From Phycisphaeraceae bacterium (lineage in GTDB: Bacteria > Planctomycetota > Phycisphaerae > Phycisphaerales > UBA1924), in NCBI GenBank assembly GCA_019636795.1, contig JAHBWW010000003.1:620001-684000 (forward strand): a stretch of 64,000 bases of DNA, written 5' to 3'. Under the pieces are notes generated by a model, which made no database searches, had not been told where the DNA came from, and was given only the letters and a program-made list of their open reading frames with translations. Below are positions 35,488-44,529 of this stretch, in pieces. The stretch's first letter is position 1. Every line of letters starts with the position of its first letter. A program made the translations under genes and the position numbers.

Positions 35488-38193
35488 GTGTCCAGAGACC
35501 CACGCGACTCCCCAGCCATGCGCCAGTACCTGGCCATGAAGCAGCAGTACCCCGGCTGCATCCTCTTCATGCGCGTCGGGGACTTCTACGAACTTTTCTT
35601 TGACGACGCCGTCCTCATGAGCCGCGCCCTGGGCCTCACCCTCACCGAACGCCCCGCCGGTGTCCCCATGGCCGGAGTTCCACACCACCAACTCAACACC
35701 TACCTCAAGCGAGCCGTCGATCAGGGCCTTCGCATCGCCGTCGCCGACCAGATCGAAGACCCCGCCGAAGCCAAAGGCCTCGTCGAACGCGCCGTCACCT
35801 CCGTCATCACGCCCGGCACGCTGGTCGATGAATCCCTCGTCCGCGACGATCGCACCGCCCACCTCGCAGCCGTCGCCTATGTCGATGACCTCACCATCGC
35901 GGCTGCTCTTGTCGATCTCTCGACGGGCGTCTTCCGCGTGCTCGACTCACGCACCATGGGCGCGCGCACAACGATCGACTCTCTGGCACGCTTCGGCATC
36001 GGCGAACTTCTCTACGCCGAAACCGCCGACGGCCGACTCCCCCCACGCATCGCCGAACTCGCCGAACCACTCGGTGCCGCACCCACGCCTCGCCCCGCAT
36101 GGCACTTTCGCACCGACGAAGCCATGCAGGCCATTCGCCAGCACTTCCACGTTGCCGGAGTAGAAGGTTTCGGCCTCGCACCCGACGACCCCACCATCCC
36201 CGCCATCGGCGTCATCCTTCGATATCTCGAAGAAACCCAGAGCCTCGGCCGATCGCCCTCCGATGCACGTTCAGGGTCTGAGTTCCAGAATCAATCGCGC
36301 TCGCTTCTCCACCTTCGCCCACCTCAGCGCGAAACCAACGACCACATCTGCTGCATCGACGCAGCCTCTCTCCGCTCACTCGAAATCGAACGCACCATCC
36401 GCAGCGAACTCATCGAAGGCTCGCTGCTTGGCATCTTCCTTCGTCCCGCACACACCAAACGCTCGCTCTTCCGCACGCCCATGGGCAAGCGACTCATCAG
36501 AGACTGGCTCTGCGCGCCGAGCCGCGACCTTGACGAAATTCACACGCGCCAACGGTGTGTGCAGGTCTGCGCGACCGACACTCACACCGCTGACGATCTG
36601 GCCACTGCCCTGGCAGGCATGCAGGACATCGCACGCATCGCCGGTCGCATCGCACTCGGACGCGCTACCCCCCGCGATCTTGTCGCACTCGCGCGCTCCG
36701 TCTTGTGCATCGAGCCCGTCATCGACGCCATCCGCCTCGCTCCAGCCTTCAAAGCCCAGTTCGACGCGCTCACCGCCCTCCTCGACACCATCGCCCCCGT
36801 CGCTGCCGAAATCACCCGCACATGCGTCGAAACTCCCCCTCACCACCTGCGCGAAGGCGGGCTCATTCGCGATGGCATCGACCCTGCCCTCGACGAAGCA
36901 CGCACCCTCGCCAACGACGCCAGCACCTGGCTCGCCGACTATCAGGCCCGTCTCATCGCCGAGCACGATCTGCCAAGCCTCAAAGTCGGTTTCAACCGTG
37001 TCTTCGGCTACTACATCGAACTTCCCTCCGCACAGGCACGCCGCGCCCCCGACGCCTTCAGCCGCAAACAAACCCTCAAAAACGCCGAGCGCTACATCAC
37101 ACCCGAACTTCGCGAGTTCGAGCACAAGGTCACCACAGCCGAATCCCGTGCGCTCGAGCGCGAACGCGCCCTCTTCGCATCACTCTGCACCCAGGCCATG
37201 GCCATCGTCAACCCTCTCGGTCACTACGCCGACATCATCGCCTACCTCGACACCGTACTCGCCCTCGGCCAGAAGGCTCAACTTCTCAACTGGACCTGCC
37301 CCGAAGTCGTCGCCCAGCCCGGCATCGACATTCGCGACGGACGCCATCCCGTCCTGGCCGAAACTCTCGAAACCCCCTTCGTCCCCAATGACCTCACACT
37401 CGCAACCGACGGCGAAGCGCCTCTCGCACTCATCACCGGCCCGAACATGGCCGGCAAAAGCACATTCATCCGCCAGACCGCCCTCCTCGTCCTCCTGGCT
37501 CAAACCGGCAGTTTCATTCCCGCTTCGAGCGCCCGCGTCGGCATCGTTGACCGCATCTTCACCCGCGTCGGTGCCGACGACGCCCTCCATCGCGGGCAGT
37601 CCACATTCATGGTCGAAATGATCGAAACTGCCAACATCCTCAACAACGCCACCAGCCAAAGCCTCGTCATTCTCGATGAAATCGGCCGCGGCACCAGCAC
37701 ACTCGATGGCCTGAGTCTCGCGTGGGCGATCACCGAACACCTCGCCGCCCTCGGCCCGCTCACACTCTTCGCCACGCATTACCACGAACTGACCGACCTC
37801 GAAGAACGCATGGGCGGAAAGGTTCGCAATCTCCACGTCGCGGTGCGCGAATGGGAAACAACCCCAGGACGCCCCGAAATCGTGTTCCTGCACGAAATCC
37901 GACCGGGCAGAGCCGATCAGTCCTATGGCGTTCACGTCGCGCGCCTCGCCGGCGTCCCCACGCCAGTCACCGACCGCGCCCGCGAAATTCTCGATTCACT
38001 CGCTGTTGAGCACAACGCCGCACCTGTCGCCCGTTCACGCAAGAAAGCGGATACACGCCCGCAACTCTCGCTCTTTACGCCGTCCGAGCCACACCCGGTG
38101 GTTGACGATCTACGCGAAGTCAAGATCGAATCGCTCACCCCGCTCGCAGCCTTCGATCTCCTGCGCGAACTGGTCCACCGCGCCAACTCCTAA
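35488..38193 (+). CDS. mutS: DNA mismatch repair protein MutS
   Basis: 901 residues if the GTG at 35488 (VSRDPRDSPAMRQYLAMKQQ) is used; an ATG 10 codons later is the alternative. Mismatch-binding F-x-E is in VGDFYELFFDDA. Lever/clamp regions lie mid-protein (PSLKVGFNRVFGYYIELPSA, ERYITPELREFEHKVTTAES). The ATPase has Walker A GPNMAGKSTFIRQ (from 651), Walker B LVILDEIGRGTSTLDG and the ATHYHELTDLEERM signature. Full length for MutS1. It is divergent from the sigma-factor gene. Confidence 0.96.
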   Translation: MSRDPRDSPAMRQYLAMKQQYPGCILFMRVGDFYELFFDDAVLMSRALGLTLTERPAGVPMAGVPHHQLNTYLKRAVDQGLRIAVADQIEDPAEAKGLVERAVTSVITPGTLVDESLVRDDRTAHLAAVAYVDDLTIAAALVDLSTGVFRVLDSRTMGARTTIDSLARFGIGELLYAETADGRLPPRIAELAEPLGAAPTPRPAWHFRTDEAMQAIRQHFHVAGVEGFGLAPDDPTIPAIGVILRYLEETQSLGRSPSDARSGSEFQNQSRSLLHLRPPQRETNDHICCIDAASLRSLEIERTIRSELIEGSLLGIFLRPAHTKRSLFRTPMGKRLIRDWLCAPSRDLDEIHTRQRCVQVCATDTHTADDLATALAGMQDIARIAGRIALGRATPRDLVALARSVLCIEPVIDAIRLAPAFKAQFDALTALLDTIAPVAAEITRTCVETPPHHLREGGLIRDGIDPALDEARTLANDASTWLADYQARLIAEHDLPSLKVGFNRVFGYYIELPSAQARRAPDAFSRKQTLKNAERYITPELREFEHKVTTAESRALERERALFASLCTQAMAIVNPLGHYADIIAYLDTVLALGQKAQLLNWTCPEVVAQPGIDIRDGRHPVLAETLETPFVPNDLTLATDGEAPLALITGPNMAGKSTFIRQTALLVLLAQTGSFIPASSARVGIVDRIFTRVGADDALHRGQSTFMVEMIETANILNNATSQSLVILDEIGRGTSTLDGLSLAWAITEHLAALGPLTLFATHYHELTDLEERMGGKVRNLHVAVREWETTPGRPEIVFLHEIRPGRADQSYGVHVARLAGVPTPVTDRAREILDSLAVEHNAAPVARSRKKADTRPQLSLFTPSEPHPVVDDLREVKIESLTPLAAFDLLRELVHRANS

Positions 38194-38289
38194 AAGAGGC
38201 CCAAGCGCAAGCGCGGTCGCATACCAATACGCAAACGCAAGCGCACGCCCAATCGCAATCACCCCACCCCCTCGCATCCCTCTCCCCCT

Positions 38290-38823
38290 TCAAGTTCTCA
38301 ACTCCGCAAACATCCCCTCCACTCTCCACGCTCCGCCGCACTCCGGGCACACGGTGCATCCATCGTGCTCAGCCGCCAATCCCACCAGTTCATACCCGCA
38401 CACCAGACACGCCGGCTCCGCCTTCGTAAACCGCGCAAACTCGCGCCGAAGCTGCCAACGATCGATGCGGCTTGATAAAAGCACGCTGGTGATCAGCACA
38501 ATTGCAACACATACTGCCATTGCCATCTGCCACCACGCCGTGTTCCCATTGACATGCTCCTCTACCCCAAGAGCGCAAATCAAGGCGCTCAGACTCACAA
38601 TGACCACAACCAGACTCAGCCAGAAAAACTTCTGCATCCGACGCCCCCACATCGTCCGCTGGATCAGCCGCCGACCCGAGCACACATACGCCTGCGCGGG
38701 TGAAAGCCCGTCCCGACCGCTCGACAGTACAAATGATCGAAACGCAGCCTCAACCTCACGCGGCTTCTGTCGCTTCCCTCGATCATCCTCATACTTCCCG
38801 CTGATCCAGATCTGTCGCGCCAT
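38290..38823 (-). CDS. Membrane protein with C-terminal zinc ribbon
   Basis: 177 residues from the ATG at 38823 (MARQIW). Two membrane helices (~67-85, FFWLSLVVVIVSLSALICAL; ~97-115, MAMAVCVAIVLITSVLL). The end has a zinc ribbon CLVCGYELVGL ... CTVCPECGGAWR. Proteins with a CxxCGYxL-CPECG knuckle and two to four helices recur in planctomycetes without known function; two more occur in this window. It is divergent from the aldo/keto reductase gene. Confidence 0.72.
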   Translation of the reverse strand: MARQIWISGKYEDDRGKRQKPREVEAAFRSFVLSSGRDGLSPAQAYVCSGRRLIQRTMWGRRMQKFFWLSLVVVIVSLSALICALGVEEHVNGNTAWWQMAMAVCVAIVLITSVLLSSRIDRWQLRREFARFTKAEPACLVCGYELVGLAAEHDGCTVCPECGGAWRVEGMFAELRT

Positions 38824-38883
38824 CAGGCCCTCACTGTCTAAACTCCCGCACATCCCCACACCAAACCCCACAGAGGAACCCCC

Positions 38884-39972
38884 ATGTCACTCGCCCACTA
38901 TGTCACCCTCGGTCGATCCGGCCTCCGCGTCAGCCCGTTCTGCCTCGGTGCCATGACCTTTGGCAATGAGTGGAGCATCGGCGTTGGGCCCGAAGAATCC
39001 TTCGCCCTCATCAAAGCCTACATCGACGCCGGCGGAAACTTCATCGACACCGCCAACATTTATAACAACGGACACTCCGAAAAGATCCTTGGCGATTACT
39101 TCACCAAAGGCCCAGGCAAGGGAAAACGCGACCGCATCGTCATCGCCACAAAATTCATGGGCAACCTCTACGCTGGCGACCCCAACGGCGGCGGCGCGAA
39201 TCGCAAGAGCATCATCGCAGCCTGCGAACAATCGCTCCGTCGCCTCCAGACCGACTACATCGACCTCTACCTCGCACACTTCTGGGACCAGAACACGCCC
39301 ATCGACGAAACCATGAAAGCCCTCGATGTCCTCGTCCAGCAGGGCAAAGTCCGCTACCTCGGATTCAGCGATCATCCCGCGTGGGTCTGCGCTCAGGCCC
39401 AGTACGAAGCCATCTTCCGCGACTGGACGCCCCTCGTCGCCCTCCAGATCGAATACTCCCTTCTTGAGCGCACCGTCGAAGCCGAACTCATTCCCATGGC
39501 CCGCGCACTCGGACTCGGCGTCACCCCTTGGAGCCCACTTCGCGGCGGCGTTCTCTCGGGGAAATTCCGCCGCGATGCCAGGCCCTCTGATCAGACCCGC
39601 GTCAAGGAAGACAGCAAGCACCTCACCGATCGCGCCTACGACGTCATCGACGCCCTCGTCGCAATCGGGAGCCAGATCGGTGCTTCGCCGGCTCAGGTAG
39701 CGCTGCGGTGGGTGCAGGATCGCCCGGGGGTAGCCAGTACGATCATCGGTGCTCGCCGCCTCGACCAACTCGCCGACAACATCGCTGCACTGTCGATCAC
39801 GCTTTCTCCCGAGCACACACGCCGACTGACTGAACTGACTGAACCAACCCTGCCCTTCCCCTGCGATTTTCTCAACATGGTCAAATCCGGCATCCATGGC
39901 GGGATCACCATCAACGGCGAAACTCCCGACCCTTGGCCTCTGCAGCCAAAGACCGACGGCGAGCGGTGGTGA
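38884..39972 (+). CDS. Aldo/keto reductase
   Basis: 362 residues. AKR signatures: GRSGLRVSPFCLGAMTFGNE, FIDTANIYNNGHSEKILGDY (catalytic Asp/Tyr), IVIATKF (Lys), LYLAHFWDQNTPIDETMKAL (His), and NADPH contacts PWSPLRGGVLSGKF and VASTIIGARRLDQLADN. AGAGGA precedes the ATG. It reduces an unidentified aldehyde or ketone with NADPH in the cytoplasm. Stands alone. Confidence 0.93.
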   Translation: MSLAHYVTLGRSGLRVSPFCLGAMTFGNEWSIGVGPEESFALIKAYIDAGGNFIDTANIYNNGHSEKILGDYFTKGPGKGKRDRIVIATKFMGNLYAGDPNGGGANRKSIIAACEQSLRRLQTDYIDLYLAHFWDQNTPIDETMKALDVLVQQGKVRYLGFSDHPAWVCAQAQYEAIFRDWTPLVALQIEYSLLERTVEAELIPMARALGLGVTPWSPLRGGVLSGKFRRDARPSDQTRVKEDSKHLTDRAYDVIDALVAIGSQIGASPAQVALRWVQDRPGVASTIIGARRLDQLADNIAALSITLSPEHTRRLTELTEPTLPFPCDFLNMVKSGIHGGITINGETPDPWPLQPKTDGERW

Positions 39973-40325
39973 AACAACCAGAACTAAGTGAAATTGCCCC
40001 AGTCCTAACGCCTCGCCTGTACGAGAAACCAGCATCAAACGTGATTATCGGTCCATTTCTCTTGGCCCATTGTGCTTTTCCCTCTTGAAACGCTCACAAC
40101 CACCTGTTTCGGTGCCTGTCCGCCAAGTTTGGAGGAACCGGCGTGTCGGCTTGTCAGGATCGCACTCCTATCTATAGATCCTGTATGCAGTTGTGATATC
40201 ACTCCATTCCCGCCGCATCATTTCTCTGGCTATGCGACTGCTGAGCCGACTGGGCAGGATGGGCAAGAATTTGACTCACCGATAAGATTTTTTCGCGCTT
40301 TTGCTGGCAGAATTCAAAACAAGGG

Positions 40326-40355
40326 TTGACACCGGTACATGGGGTCTGGTATTAC
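40326..40355 (+). promoter_or_regulatory. Sigma-70-type promoter for first PEP-CTERM gene
   Basis: TTGACA (40326-40331), 18-base spacer, TATTAC (40350-40355). It predicts a ~210-base untranslated leader before the ATG at 40572. The earlier part of the 39973-40571 gap shows nothing recognisable. Confidence 0.65.
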
Positions 40356-40571
40356 TACTCTCTGTCAGGAAACCGGAGGCTTGTGTTTTCCGCCATAAGC
40401 CAACCGAGTCGTAGGACGAGTCATAGGGAAAGTTGAGAGAGACAAGGCTTCCCCAAGACATTCAGGATTCAAGCCGTGCATCCGCGCCCGGCTGGATGGA
40501 GATGGGAGTGACGTCGGATAAGTGTTCGGCGTCGAGAGTAGAGGATAGTTCGTTTTTTAGGAGATTGAGAC

Positions 40572-41231
40572 ATGACGAAGCTTGCTGTTCTTGCTGTTGC
40601 TGGTCTGGCTGCCGCCGCCAGCGCGAATCCGCACCTGAGCGCGACCAATGGCAACGCCATTGCTCCGACCCAGGTCGTCAACCTGCTCGACGTTGCTGAT
40701 GTCAGCCTGTCGAACAGCCGTTCCAACGAGTGGAACATCCAACTCACGTTCAATCAGGACATCAACTACACCTTCGGGTTCCCGAACGCCACCGTGTTCG
40801 TGATCGATCTGGCTGCAGTCGTCGGCAAGCCCGCCGGCGCCGAAGCCTACATCCACGCGATCGGTTGGAACACGACTCACACCGCGTTCAGCCCGTCGTG
40901 GCTCAGCGAGTTCCGCATTGAGTTCACCGACGCTGGTGCCACAACCGGCGTCGGCCTGAGCCCGAGCGGCACGGCTGGCTCCGGTGGCCCCGAGAACAAC
41001 AACTCGGGCGGCTCGAAGGTTGACCTCGTCGGTCTCGGCCTCGACTTCACCCTCAACCCGGGTCTCCTCCACCTGACCCTCTGGGACACCTTCAACGACT
41101 TCGGCGGCGGCAACGAAGGCGTGCTCCTCGCGGGCAGCTGGGTTTCCATCGGCACCAAGATCGTTCCGGCCCCCGGCGCTCTGGCCCTCCTCGGCCTCGG
41201 CGGCTTGGCCAGCATCCGTCGTCGCCGCTAA
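40572..41231 (+). CDS. Secreted PEP-CTERM-like sorted protein (paralogue 1)
   Basis: 219 residues; AGGAG 8 bases before the ATG. Signal peptide MTKLAVLAVAGLAAAASANP. The mature domain is beta-rich with FGFPNATVFVIDLAAVVG, SPSWLSEFRIEFTDAGATTG and LHLTLWDTFNDFGGGNEGVL. The C-terminus is a PEP-CTERM-type tripartite signal: VPAPG, a hydrophobic helix (ALALLGLGGLAS) and IRRRR, which is recognised by an exosortase or archaeosortase-like enzyme (not in this window). Function of the domain unknown. Followed by a strong terminator and then a close paralogue. Confidence 0.85.
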   Translation: MTKLAVLAVAGLAAAASANPHLSATNGNAIAPTQVVNLLDVADVSLSNSRSNEWNIQLTFNQDINYTFGFPNATVFVIDLAAVVGKPAGAEAYIHAIGWNTTHTAFSPSWLSEFRIEFTDAGATTGVGLSPSGTAGSGGPENNNSGGSKVDLVGLGLDFTLNPGLLHLTLWDTFNDFGGGNEGVLLAGSWVSIGTKIVPAPGALALLGLGGLASIRRRR

Positions 41232-41267
41232 TCCGGCTTGACGGGTCACCACTCATCTGAGTGATTC

Positions 41268-41304
41268 ACAGCCCCCGTCCTCGTGGCGGGGGCTGTTCAT
41301 TTTG
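41268..41304 (+). terminator. Rho-independent terminator between the PEP-CTERM genes
   Basis: Perfect 10-bp stem (ACAGCCCCCG / CGGGGGCTGT) with a 9-base loop and TCATTTTG, 36 bases past the first paralogue's stop. Confidence 0.85.
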
Positions 41305-41324
41305 TCCCATTCCATCTCTTCTCA

Positions 41325-41353
41325 TTGACAACGACGCCATATCTCGGTATAAA
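41325..41353 (+). promoter_or_regulatory. Near-perfect sigma-70 promoter for second PEP-CTERM gene
   Basis: TTGACA (41325-41330), 17-base spacer, TATAAA (41348-41353). It lies between the terminator and the second paralogue, so the two genes are transcribed separately. Leader of ~90 bases. Confidence 0.75.
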
Positions 41354-41450
41354 CAAATTATTGAGGATATAGATGTCGCAATTCAGGCCCGGCTCAATGC
41401 GTGATATTGATCGTCAATCGCCAGTTTTGCCTGTCCCAGGAGAAAAAATC

Positions 41451-42101
41451 ATGATGAAGCGCGTTGCTCTCGCTGTTGCTGCCCTGGTAACTGCCGCCCA
41501 TGCAGATCCGAACACTCAGCCCAATACTGCTGCCACTCCTCATACTCAGGTCGTCAACGCAGACAATCTGTTCAGCATATCGGTGTCCAATACCCGCAAT
41601 GGAACTCCCGCAAATATCCGTATCACGTTCTTGCAAGACATCAACTACACCTACGGCTTTCCAAACGCCGTCGCCTTCAATATTGATCTCGCTGCTGCTG
41701 CGGGATGGATACCGGAACCGGCTCACATTTATGGCCTCGAATGGGACTTGACTCACACTGCCTTGAGCCCCTCATGGCTCAGCGAGTTTCGCATCGAGTT
41801 CACAGACAAGGACATGACCACAGGGTTCTCGATCAACCCCAGCTCCACCAACACGCCGGGAACCGAGACCAATACCTCGGGGGGTCTGGTTGACCTGATC
41901 AGCCTCGGTCACGACTTCTACGTTCAGCCGCCCCACATTCTTCTGACGCTATGGGACACAGTCGATGACTTCGGAGGCGGCGTGGAAGGCATTCTGCATG
42001 CCGGAAGCACCATGACACTTGCTGTCAAGTTCATCCCTGCTCCGAGTACACTGACGTTACTCTGTATTGGCAGTGTCGCAGCGATGCGCCGTCGCCGCTG
42101 A
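41451..42101 (+). CDS. Secreted PEP-CTERM-like sorted protein (paralogue 2)
   Basis: 216 residues, starting at ATGATG with AGGAG upstream. Signal peptide MMKRVALAVAALVTAAHADP. Clearly a tandem duplicate of the preceding gene: shared INYT(F/Y)GFPNA, the run SPSWLSEFRIEFTD, LTLWDT and DFGGG-EG(V/I)L. C-terminal sorting signal FIPAPSTLTLL ... AAMRRRR. Base composition is visibly more AT-rich than the first copy, and the linker between blocks differs most. Function unknown. Confidence 0.84.
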   Translation: MMKRVALAVAALVTAAHADPNTQPNTAATPHTQVVNADNLFSISVSNTRNGTPANIRITFLQDINYTYGFPNAVAFNIDLAAAAGWIPEPAHIYGLEWDLTHTALSPSWLSEFRIEFTDKDMTTGFSINPSSTNTPGTETNTSGGLVDLISLGHDFYVQPPHILLTLWDTVDDFGGGVEGILHAGSTMTLAVKFIPAPSTLTLLCIGSVAAMRRRR

Positions 42102-42179
42102 GGTCGGACTGGCCAATGGATCCGGTGTCTCGTGCGAGCCCGCCGTCGTTTCCTTCTTGACGACGAGTGTTGTTGCGGT

Positions 42180-43661
42180 TCACCGCTTCGCCGGAGGCAG
42201 TCCTTTGGCTGCACGATCTGCGTCGATGTGCGCATGCACCGCCGAGGCCGCCCGTCTGAGCACCACTTGCGGATCCACCCCGTTCCCCCCGCCCACCGTA
42301 CCAGGCTGACGCAGGTATTCCTGAAGAAGGCTGTGAATCTCGGACTGCAACTTGTCCTGGTAGAGCCCGGTCGCGATCCACCCGGGTGCGCGGCCGATCT
42401 GCTCATCAATCTCCCATGTGTACAGCGTCCACGCTGCCCGATCCTCGAACTTCGATTCAGGCATCGGCTGAATTTCGTATGTCCCCGGCCGCGTCTCACT
42501 CTCAAGCCCTCGCGTCGACCGATACGCCGAAGAGTGCAGCACATTCAGGTTGGCAGGCGGGGCAACCCGCAGGCGATCCCAATAGGCTTCGGCCTGTGCA
42601 TCCTCGACAAGCCACGAGATCATCGACCAACCCGCTGTCTTGTTCTTCGCGTTCGTGCTCATCCCCCAAAGCACCGCCCCCGTCACCACCGCAGGCACAC
42701 GCCCCCGCGGCACGGGCACCACGACAAAATCGAAGTTGGGGTTGTCGTTCTCGAACTTCGGCACGAGCCACGACCCACCATAGAGCATCGCCACGCGCCC
42801 GGCGGGGAAGAACACGGTCGGACCGGTCCCGCCCTCCTGTCCGAACGAAGGCCTCCACGAGCCATCCACAATCAAATCGCGCAGGAACAGCAGCGCATCA
42901 ACTCCGGCTTGCTGGTCAATGTACGTCGTGAGTTGATCTTCGCTCCAGAGTTGGCCTCCGGCTTGTGCGAAGAAGTTGAAGAACGGCCATGACCAGATTT
43001 CGAGGTCAAAGCCCGCAATCACAGCATCCGGGTTTGATGTGCTCGGACCAAAGAGAGTGCGCCGCGGGCCTGTAAGTTTGCGTGCTGCGTCGCGTACATC
43101 CTGCCAAGTCCAGTGTTCGCTTGGATAGGTGAGGGGGCTGTCGGGGTTTGCAGCGTTGTACTCGTCGAAGAGGGTGCGGTTGAAGTACAGGCCGTACATC
43201 GCGTTATCCTCGGGCAGCGCATAGAGCACTCCATCGACCATAAGTTCGTCGATGAGCCTCTGTGGAAAGCGATCGAGGCTGGGCAGCCCGAAGCGGCCGT
43301 CGTTGATGTAAGGGGTGAGGGGTTCGAGCATGCGCCGCTCGACGAACTGGCGGTAGTAGTCGATGCCGAGGCGCATGACCTCAATGCCTTCGCCCTTGGC
43401 GTGCCATGCGTTGTACTTGGCGAAGATGTCGGGGTGGCGTTGATAGTCAACCTGCACCGGCGCGATGCGCTCGTAGCCGCGGGCGTACTGGTCGCGAAAC
43501 AGGCGATCTTCAAACGGCATGCCCCAGACCGCCATAGTGATCGGCGTGCGCCCCGCTGCGGCGCGCCCGCCTCGCACGCCTGTGTCGGTGACGAGGCCTG
43601 GAAGTATCGTCGCGGCAGTTCCTGCTGCCAGGCCGAACAGGACGACCAATGATGTGCGCAC
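42180..43661 (-). CDS. Sugar ABC transporter substrate-binding protein
   Basis: 493 residues; GTG start at 43661 with AGGAG 8 bases upstream, giving an export signal (VRTSLVVLFGLAAGTAATIL). Family 1 extracellular solute-binding features: ITMAVWGMPFEDRLFRDQYA, the EALPEDN-like LYALPEDNAMYGLYFNRTLF and PAGRVAMLYGGSWLVPKFEN. It is the last gene of a minus-strand operon after two permeases. The sugar is unknown. No ATPase gene is adjacent, so a shared MsmX-type ATPase elsewhere is likely. Confidence 0.88.
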   Translation of the reverse strand: MRTSLVVLFGLAAGTAATILPGLVTDTGVRGGRAAAGRTPITMAVWGMPFEDRLFRDQYARGYERIAPVQVDYQRHPDIFAKYNAWHAKGEGIEVMRLGIDYYRQFVERRMLEPLTPYINDGRFGLPSLDRFPQRLIDELMVDGVLYALPEDNAMYGLYFNRTLFDEYNAANPDSPLTYPSEHWTWQDVRDAARKLTGPRRTLFGPSTSNPDAVIAGFDLEIWSWPFFNFFAQAGGQLWSEDQLTTYIDQQAGVDALLFLRDLIVDGSWRPSFGQEGGTGPTVFFPAGRVAMLYGGSWLVPKFENDNPNFDFVVVPVPRGRVPAVVTGAVLWGMSTNAKNKTAGWSMISWLVEDAQAEAYWDRLRVAPPANLNVLHSSAYRSTRGLESETRPGTYEIQPMPESKFEDRAAWTLYTWEIDEQIGRAPGWIATGLYQDKLQSEIHSLLQEYLRQPGTVGGGNGVDPQVVLRRAASAVHAHIDADRAAKGLPPAKR

Positions 43662-43672
43662 GAATCGATCTC

Positions 43673-44527
43673 CTATTCCTTGAGCCCGGTCATTGCGACG
43701 CCCTGCACGAAGGCCCGCTGTGCGAGGAAGAACACCAGAACGAGCGGAACAACAAGCATGGTCCCCGCGGCCATAGTCACAGGCCACGCGCTGAAATACA
43801 TGTTGTTCGACAGATCCGCAATCGCCAGCGGCAGAGTCTTGTTCTTCAGAGAGTCAATGACGATCAGGGGCCAGAAGAAACTGTTCCATGAGTTGACGAA
43901 ACTGAAGATTCCCAGCGCCGCGATCGAAGGCCACACGATTGGGCGCACGACCATCCACACGATATCGAACTCGCCCATGCCGTCCATTCGGGCAGCGTCG
44001 ATCAGATCATCGGGCACCGATGAGATCGCCTGCCTCATATAAAAAATGCCGAACCCGCTGACAAGGAACGGAACGACGAGCGCCTGAAAGTTGTCGACAT
44101 ATCCCAACCAAGAGCAGATGACATACGCAAAGATAAAGAAGACCTGAATGGGCAGCATCATCGTGGCGAGCGTCATGCCAAAGAGAATGCGTTTTCCACG
44201 AAAGCGCAGCTTGGCGAACGCATACCCCGCAAGCAAGTTGTGCGCCACTGCAAGAACCGTCGTGACAACCGCAACGCTTGTACTCATCCAATAAAAATCG
44301 CCAAGTTGGGCGGTTTCGAGTGCCTTGCGATAGTTTTCCCATTGCCAGCCGTGCTGCGGCAGGATAGTGGCCAGCGTAGGCATCTGCCCGGCTTCGAGGT
44401 CGGTCTTGAGGCTGGTGAGCACCATCCAGACGAACGGGATGAGCATGCTCAGCGCAAAGGCGTACACCACCACGTGAGCGATCGCCCGCCACACCACCCC
44501 CGGCCGACTGAACGCGCGACTATCCAT
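43673..44527 (-). CDS. Carbohydrate ABC transporter permease (MalG/LacG type)
   Basis: 284 residues from the ATG at 44527 (MDSRAFSRPGVVW). Six membrane helices are expected; the cytoplasmic EAA loop that contacts the ATPase is DAARMDGMGEFDIVWMVVRP. The end QRAFVQGVAMTGLKE is typical of MalG-type permeases (GL.KG). It starts 2 bases after the stop of the upstream permease and is followed 11 bases later by the binding protein. Confidence 0.92.
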   Translation of the reverse strand: MDSRAFSRPGVVWRAIAHVVVYAFALSMLIPFVWMVLTSLKTDLEAGQMPTLATILPQHGWQWENYRKALETAQLGDFYWMSTSVAVVTTVLAVAHNLLAGYAFAKLRFRGKRILFGMTLATMMLPIQVFFIFAYVICSWLGYVDNFQALVVPFLVSGFGIFYMRQAISSVPDDLIDAARMDGMGEFDIVWMVVRPIVWPSIAALGIFSFVNSWNSFFWPLIVIDSLKNKTLPLAIADLSNNMYFSAWPVTMAAGTMLVVPLVLVFFLAQRAFVQGVAMTGLKE

Positions 44528-44529
44528 GG

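Noticed and set aside
38194-38275. GCAAGC-type short repeats after mutS
   Set aside because: Irregular low-complexity sequence without a fixed period.
40356-40571. Cyclic-di-GMP riboswitch in the PEP-CTERM leader
   Set aside because: The conserved GEMM core sequence is not present.
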